Assembly (NCBI RefSeq): GCF_013166575.1
Contig: NZ_JABKKE010000006.1
Span: 124,001-188,000 of the forward strand
DNA length: 64,000 nt
Direction: 5' to 3'
Source: Xylanibacter rodentium
GTDB taxonomy: Bacteria; Bacteroidota; Bacteroidia; Bacteroidales; Bacteroidaceae
The notes under the pieces are model-generated. The model saw only the letters and a program-made list of their open reading frames with translations, searched no databases and was not told the DNA's origin. The translations under genes were made by a program, and so were the position numbers. How positions within the stretch are numbered: position 1 is the first letter of the stretch; every line of letters starts with the position of its first letter. Shown piece after piece: positions 59,361 through 64,000 of this stretch.

Positions 59361-61106
59361 TTATTTTCCGAACTCTACGGCACCGCCGTTGCCACCCCAT
59401 GTCGAGAAATCCCCGGTGTGCGACTTGTCGATGCCCGGGTTGGCCTCAAGCCCGGCGGCGCGCACCTCAAACGGCAGCTGGACGGCCTGACGCGGGTCAC
59501 GATACTCCATGCTGTCGGTAAGTTCGAGCGCGTTGAGCGAAGTATTGATCAGGCGACGGTATATCTTTATGCCGTAGCGCTTGATGTCAAACCAACGCAT
59601 ACCATCGTGCAGAAACTCGATGCGGCGTATGAGCAGAAGCGTCTGTATGAGGTTCTCCTGGTCGCTGCCTTCGGTCAGTGTTATCCACTCGGGGTTGAGA
59701 TGCTTCCGTGGCATGGGGCGCTCAGGGCGATAGTAATCGTACTTCTCGGCCCACGCACGTATCGACTCGAGGGTGAGATTATTGTTGGTAGAAGCCTTGG
59801 CGTAGATGTAGTTCCAGTATTCGTCGTACTTATACGTGTTGTACTCCACGCTGTCAGCTATAAAGTTGTGTGTCCAACGGTTGATGTCCTCCAGACACTT
59901 GGCATTATCGCCTTTGATGGCGTAGGCCTCGGCACGGTTGAGCAGAGCCTCCTCCGACTTCAGCGCCACCACCACCGTGCGGTAATATCCTGTATGAGTG
60001 TTGGGATTTTCCTCCTCAAAATAAGCGGGCGTCTTAGGCAACATGAACTTGTTGTAGGCCGCACTGTAGAACCAATAGAACCTGAACATGTCCTGAGTTT
60101 CCATGGCCATTTGCTCATCGGGAGCCCAAGGAGTGGCAAAAAACTGCTCCGCACGCCCTATATAACTGTTGTTGTTGAACCGTGCGCCGGTGGAATAGCC
60201 GCTGAAGTAATACTGGTCGGTCGAGTATACCGGCATCAGCAGAAAGTTGGCAGCCTCCTGTGCCGAGGCATACTGCATGGCCCTCGGCTGCATGTTGTCT
60301 GTCGGCATGCCGTTCATGGCACCGTAGTCGCGCATCACCCCGTCAGGATTGTTGCCCAATGCGAGCGTCGAATACTTGATGACACTGTCCGGTTTCTGAT
60401 AGAACAGATAGAAACGCGAAGCAAACGTATATGCCGCTTTCGTGTTGAAATGATAGCGCGGCGTCTTGTATACGGCATCACTCATCAGACTCATGCCCTC
60501 CTGCAGATCCTGCTCCACCCGTTTGTAAGTCTCAGCCACGGTACTGCGGTCGTACTTGGGATCGAGTGTTGTCTCCGGTTCGGTAGTGTACGGTATGCCC
60601 GGATCTGTGGCGCTGTATGCCTTGGAGTAGTTCTGACAGAAGATGTTGGCGAGCATGAAGTGTGCAAAAGCCCTGCATAACAAAGCCTCTCCGCGATAAG
60701 CCTTCAATTCAGGAGTGACGTCTCCGCCCAGACCCTCTATTGAACTCAGCGCCTGATTGGCCGCACCGATGGCGGCATAATAGTCCTGCCATATCATTGC
60801 GGGGCTCTCGTTGTCGCTCTCGGTAACCTCCTGCCAGCGGAAGCACTGCTCCGAAAAACGGTCGTAATAACCGTTCAAATCGCCGTTGAGGTCGTCGGCA
60901 TTGTCAGATGCCAGTTCAGTCACCCTGACATAACTTGCAGACGGATAGGCCGTAACGAGCAGAGCCTTCACTTTTTCCTCCGTATCGACTGTGATGCGGC
61001 TGTCGGGCGAGGCGTCAAGATAGTCGTTGCACGAGCTCACCGACATGGCGGCCGCCACACCGGCAGCCATATATAATAATGTGTTCTTATATGTTTTCAT
61101 AACCAT
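59361..61106 (-). CDS. SusD/RagB-family surface lipoprotein
   Basis: A 581-residue nutrient-binding lipoprotein (lipobox SVSSC, Cys26 when started at 61106; M3 at 61100 is an equally good start). The helical TPR-like scaffold typical of SusD is visible (AYRGEALLCRAFAHFML, LLNRAEAYAIKGDNAKCLEDINRW) together with the C-terminal block RRIEFLHDGMRWFDIKRYG. It caps the SusC channel encoded 13 bases upstream. The ligand is unknown, but the locus has a peptidase rather than a glycosidase, so peptides are likelier than glycans. Confidence 0.93.
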   Translation of the reverse strand: MVMKTYKNTLLYMAAGVAAAMSVSSCNDYLDASPDSRITVDTEEKVKALLVTAYPSASYVRVTELASDNADDLNGDLNGYYDRFSEQCFRWQEVTESDNESPAMIWQDYYAAIGAANQALSSIEGLGGDVTPELKAYRGEALLCRAFAHFMLANIFCQNYSKAYSATDPGIPYTTEPETTLDPKYDRSTVAETYKRVEQDLQEGMSLMSDAVYKTPRYHFNTKAAYTFASRFYLFYQKPDSVIKYSTLALGNNPDGVMRDYGAMNGMPTDNMQPRAMQYASAQEAANFLLMPVYSTDQYYFSGYSTGARFNNNSYIGRAEQFFATPWAPDEQMAMETQDMFRFYWFYSAAYNKFMLPKTPAYFEEENPNTHTGYYRTVVVALKSEEALLNRAEAYAIKGDNAKCLEDINRWTHNFIADSVEYNTYKYDEYWNYIYAKASTNNNLTLESIRAWAEKYDYYRPERPMPRKHLNPEWITLTEGSDQENLIQTLLLIRRIEFLHDGMRWFDIKRYGIKIYRRLINTSLNALELTDSMEYRDPRQAVQLPFEVRAAGLEANPGIDKSHTGDFSTWGGNGGAVEFGK

Positions 61107-61119
61107 TCGTTTGTTTGTT

Positions 61120-64000
61120 TCAGAATCCTAACCTTACCGTCATGGTATATTGACGCGGCATCGGCGATGCCACACCGCCGGTGTTGAAAAACTCAGGGTC
61201 GGCCCCGTTGAGTTTCTTGTCGGCATATATCAGGAAGAGATTGGTGGCCTGTAGCTTCAAGTTAAGATTGGTCACCCCAATAGGAGCCAGCCATGCCGTT
61301 GGGAAAGTATAGTCGAGGGATATCTCCTTCATCCTGATGAAGTCGCCGCTGGCAATGCGCTCAGTACTGTAATTGTAGGCATTGTAGGCCACAGCGAGAT
61401 TCGGATTGAGGAAGTTCTGACGGCGCGACGGTATCACCGGCACCGTTGTCCTGTTCTCTTCGCCCGACGACGACCACCGGTTATTGAACTCCCGTGGCGT
61501 GGCCACCATGTCCGAATATGTGTTTGAGAACACCGGATCAAGACGCACCACATTGCCCATCGAGTAGACGATGAAGACGTTAAGGCGCAGTCCCTTGTAT
61601 TTGAACGTATTCTCCAGCGAGCCATAGTCTGTAGGATCCGACGAGCCTTCATATTTCAGCCACCCCAGGTCGGCATATTCCTGAAAGTTTATTCCGTCGG
61701 TGGTAGTCTGTCCGCCGACAACTTTGAACGTTGGCAGTCCCTCATTGGTCAGTTTGTTGAAAGGAATGGAGAATATCGAGCGCACCGGATAGCCCTCGAG
61801 CGCGAAACCGTTGCCGCGCACAAGGTCGATGATGCGCGAGTTGTTCTTCAGATCGGTCACCTCGTTGGTCTGATGCGAATAGAGGAACGTGGTGTTCCAC
61901 TCGAAGTCCTTGGTCTTGATGTTCTTCGAGCTGAGCGACAGTTCGAATCCGCCCGACTTCATGTCGGCTATATTTCCGAACTTGTTTATCTCACCGCCGA
62001 CGCCCTGAACGGTGATGGGTCCGATGAGATCGAAGTTGCGGCGGCTGTAGTAACTCAGTTCCATATTAATCCTGTTGCCCAGAAATCCCATGTCGGCCGT
62101 CAGGCTCAGTTCGTGCTTCTTCTCATATGTCAGCTCCGAGTTGCCCAGTTCCACGATTTTCAGTGCCGTCTCCTGGTCGGCACTCACGGGGCGCCATGCA
62201 ATCTGGCTCTTTATGATGGCGTTGGAGTTGGATATGCTGAACGGTCCGCGGTCGGCCGTGAGCGAGTACGAGCCCTTTATCGTGAAATGACTCAACCACG
62301 GCGATAAACGTCCGAACCATCTCTCCTCGTGTGCGTTCCATGCTCCCGACACGTTCCATGTGGGCAGCCAGCGGCTCTTGCGGGCACTTCCGAGAGTGTT
62401 CGTTCCCTCATATCTCAGGGTGCCGTTGACGATATAGCGCCCCTTATAAGAATATGTGGCGTTGCCGAAGAAAGCCGCCATGCGCTCCAGTCCGTTTGTC
62501 ACGTCATAATAGCCTGAGCCCTCCTGCGACAGCTTGTCGAACATGTCGGGGTCGAACTTGCCGATGTTTCCGAACTCATAGTTGCGTCCCCACTGCCGCG
62601 ACCAGTCGCTGTTGCGCTTCACGGAGTTTATCTCCACACCTCCGAACACGTTGACAATGTGTTTCTGACTGAAAATACGATTGTAGCTTGCCGTCCCGCG
62701 GAAGTCGTACGATGTCATGTTGTATGTCGTCATGTCATAGATACCGCCCTCAGGCAGCACGCTCACCGGCACGGCATACGGGTCTGTGGGGTCTTTCCAC
62801 AGATAAGGATTGTTGTCGCGGATGATGGTGTTGCCCATGGCCCGGTAGGCGTTGGCCTGATTGGAACGCTCGGTGGCGTTGTGCTCAGATGTGGAAGAGG
62901 CCCGCTTGGCGGCACCGAGCAGGTTTACTTCGAGGCCTGCCACAGGCTTGTAGCTCAGCAATGCCTGTATCTTGAACTCGTGGGTATTGAGGTCGATATA
63001 GTTGTTGTCAAGTTCATGGAATATGTTGAAGGCCGTATAGTTTCGTGTATAGAAATCGTCGGGGTCGAGCACACGCGATGTGTTGAGGGCATATGAATAC
63101 GGATTGATGTCAAAGGCACGCGACACCTCGCCGCTCACCAGGTTGACCTCGGAACTGAGCGTGCCCGGCGCACGCTGCTCTCGGGTCGATGCATTGCCGA
63201 TAATGTTGAGCTTCAGTTTGTCGGAGAAGGTGAACGTAGAGTTCACATTGGCCGTATATCGCTTCACCCGGCTCTGACGATACCACCCCGGATCGTCCAT
63301 CAGACTGATGGAGGCATAGTGCTGGCTGCGGTCTGTTCCGGCAGACAACGACACAGAATGATTCTGCATGATGCTGTTCGAGAAGAGCAGGTCGAACCAG
63401 TCGGTGTTTCTGTACTCCTGCTTGCGCAGCCACTCGTTGCGGCCGGCATCGGTGTTTACCACCGCCCCGGTGGCTATCAGTCCGGCCAGTTTGCCGTAGA
63501 CACCGCTCTGACTGGCGTTGGCCACGTCGGCCGGATTCATATAACCCTTCTTTGCCAGTTCCTGATACACCGACATCTGCTCCTGCGAGTTCATGATGTT
63601 GAAATTGTTATAGCCCGGCTTCAGACGCATGGTAAACTCTCCGGTATAGTTGATGCTTGTCTTGCCGCTGCGGCCCTTCTTGGTGTTTATCACTATCACA
63701 CCCGCCATGGCCCGTGCACCGTAAATGGATGTGGCCGAACCGTCGCGCAGAATCTGGAAACTCTCGATGTCGTCGGCATTGAGCCCGGCTATGGCCGACG
63801 AGAGCAGCGTCTCGGCATTTCCTGACGAAAGGTCGTCGGTGTTCACCTCAATAACGTTCTCCTGTATCACTCCGTCCACAATCCACAGCGGCGAGTTGTT
63901 GCCGTAGATTGAAGTCGCTCCGCGCACCTGTATTCGCGGGGCTGTGCCGAATGTTCCCGTAACGTTCTGCACGGTCACTCCCGCGGCACGTCCCTCAAGC
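61120..64000 (-). CDS. SusC/RagA TonB-dependent transporter, 5' end outside window
   Basis: At least 960 residues of a SusC-type outer-membrane channel. The visible part begins in the plug domain (EGRAAGVTV, RIQVRGATSIYGNNSPLWIVDG, GSATSIYGARAMAGVIVI), continues with the 22-strand barrel and ends in a strand with terminal F (YTMTVRLGF). The signal peptide, CarboxypepD-like domain and start codon lie beyond base 64000. It is driven by TonB and works with the SusD lipoprotein. The operon order is susC, susD, metallopeptidase, DUF4302. Confidence 0.95.
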   Translation of the reverse strand, partial: LEGRAAGVTVQNVTGTFGTAPRIQVRGATSIYGNNSPLWIVDGVIQENVIEVNTDDLSSGNAETLLSSAIAGLNADDIESFQILRDGSATSIYGARAMAGVIVINTKKGRSGKTSINYTGEFTMRLKPGYNNFNIMNSQEQMSVYQELAKKGYMNPADVANASQSGVYGKLAGLIATGAVVNTDAGRNEWLRKQEYRNTDWFDLLFSNSIMQNHSVSLSAGTDRSQHYASISLMDDPGWYRQSRVKRYTANVNSTFTFSDKLKLNIIGNASTREQRAPGTLSSEVNLVSGEVSRAFDINPYSYALNTSRVLDPDDFYTRNYTAFNIFHELDNNYIDLNTHEFKIQALLSYKPVAGLEVNLLGAAKRASSTSEHNATERSNQANAYRAMGNTIIRDNNPYLWKDPTDPYAVPVSVLPEGGIYDMTTYNMTSYDFRGTASYNRIFSQKHIVNVFGGVEINSVKRNSDWSRQWGRNYEFGNIGKFDPDMFDKLSQEGSGYYDVTNGLERMAAFFGNATYSYKGRYIVNGTLRYEGTNTLGSARKSRWLPTWNVSGAWNAHEERWFGRLSPWLSHFTIKGSYSLTADRGPFSISNSNAIIKSQIAWRPVSADQETALKIVELGNSELTYEKKHELSLTADMGFLGNRINMELSYYSRRNFDLIGPITVQGVGGEINKFGNIADMKSGGFELSLSSKNIKTKDFEWNTTFLYSHQTNEVTDLKNNSRIIDLVRGNGFALEGYPVRSIFSIPFNKLTNEGLPTFKVVGGQTTTDGINFQEYADLGWLKYEGSSDPTDYGSLENTFKYKGLRLNVFIVYSMGNVVRLDPVFSNTYSDMVATPREFNNRWSSSGEENRTTVPVIPSRRQNFLNPNLAVAYNAYNYSTERIASGDFIRMKEISLDYTFPTAWLAPIGVTNLNLKLQATNLFLIYADKKLNGADPEFFNTGGVASPMPRQYTMTVRLGF

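Noticed and set aside
59418..60680. A 420-codon plus-strand frame opposite susD, and similar long frames opposite nadB (4047-5096), the peptidase (58049-59347) and the pseudouridine synthase (42375-43412)
   Set aside because: All are antisense to clear family members and show no domain or ribosome site.

Overview
The window reads as a chromosomal segment of a Bacteroidales bacterium, most likely Prevotellaceae or a close relative. The signs are Bacteroidetes-type promoters (TAnnTTTG box at -7), a SusC/SusD pair, a type IX secretion sorting domain, a GH95 fucosidase, a BspA-type leucine-rich protein and family-typical neighbours such as rsmD with DUF3822. Backbone codon use is moderately GC-rich. 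The segment 44.7-56.8 kb is clearly richer in A+T and is a mobile element. The species cannot be fixed by reading.

Layout. 1-14 kb: cardiolipin synthase (cut by the window edge), rsmD and a DUF3822 gene, an outer-membrane barrel protein, nadB, then a run of minus-strand cell-envelope genes. That run holds an O-antigen-ligase-like protein with a transglutaminase-like partner and a Sel1/T9SS protein overlapping a zinc-knuckle amidase and a small secreted protein. 14-24 kb: a PBP4-type carboxypeptidase, an MscS channel, a 1-kb stretch without a convincing gene that holds paired palindromes and a strongly structured RNA candidate, secreted proteins, an esterase, a HAD phosphatase, an ECF sigma factor with a membrane partner, and a TraB/GumN protein. 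24-44 kb: inositol-monophosphatase-like and PAP2 enzymes, an epimerase, RNase R, a hemolysin III protein, GH95, small secreted proteins, a propeptide-less C10 protease overlapping a ZIP transporter, a second RNA candidate (long rod hairpin), a TolB-like protein, a porin, an SF1 helicase and a pseudouridine synthase.

44.7-56.8 kb is a mobilizable element. It carries a tyrosine integrase, a replication-type P-loop protein (3' end frameshifted), a Toprim primase, a probable oriT, a MobV relaxase and a six-gene minus-strand cargo operon. The cargo order is HTH regulator, m5C/m6A double methyltransferase, HNH endonuclease, then three proteins I do not recognise, the last one membrane-bound. A 15-bp perfect inverted repeat sits just upstream of the regulator promoter. 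This operon is the best candidate here for an undescribed system.

57-64 kb: a SusC/SusD locus with a zinc metallopeptidase lipoprotein and a DUF4302 lipoprotein but no glycoside hydrolase, which suggests peptide or protein use.

Two dispersed repeat families thread the backbone. One is built from TTCAGAG heptamers around GAGGTATGATTA and forms large palindromes; one copy lies in frame inside the helicase gene. The other is a roughly 335-bp element ending in TTAAC-N4-GTTAAAGTAAA. No tRNA, rRNA or CRISPR array was seen.
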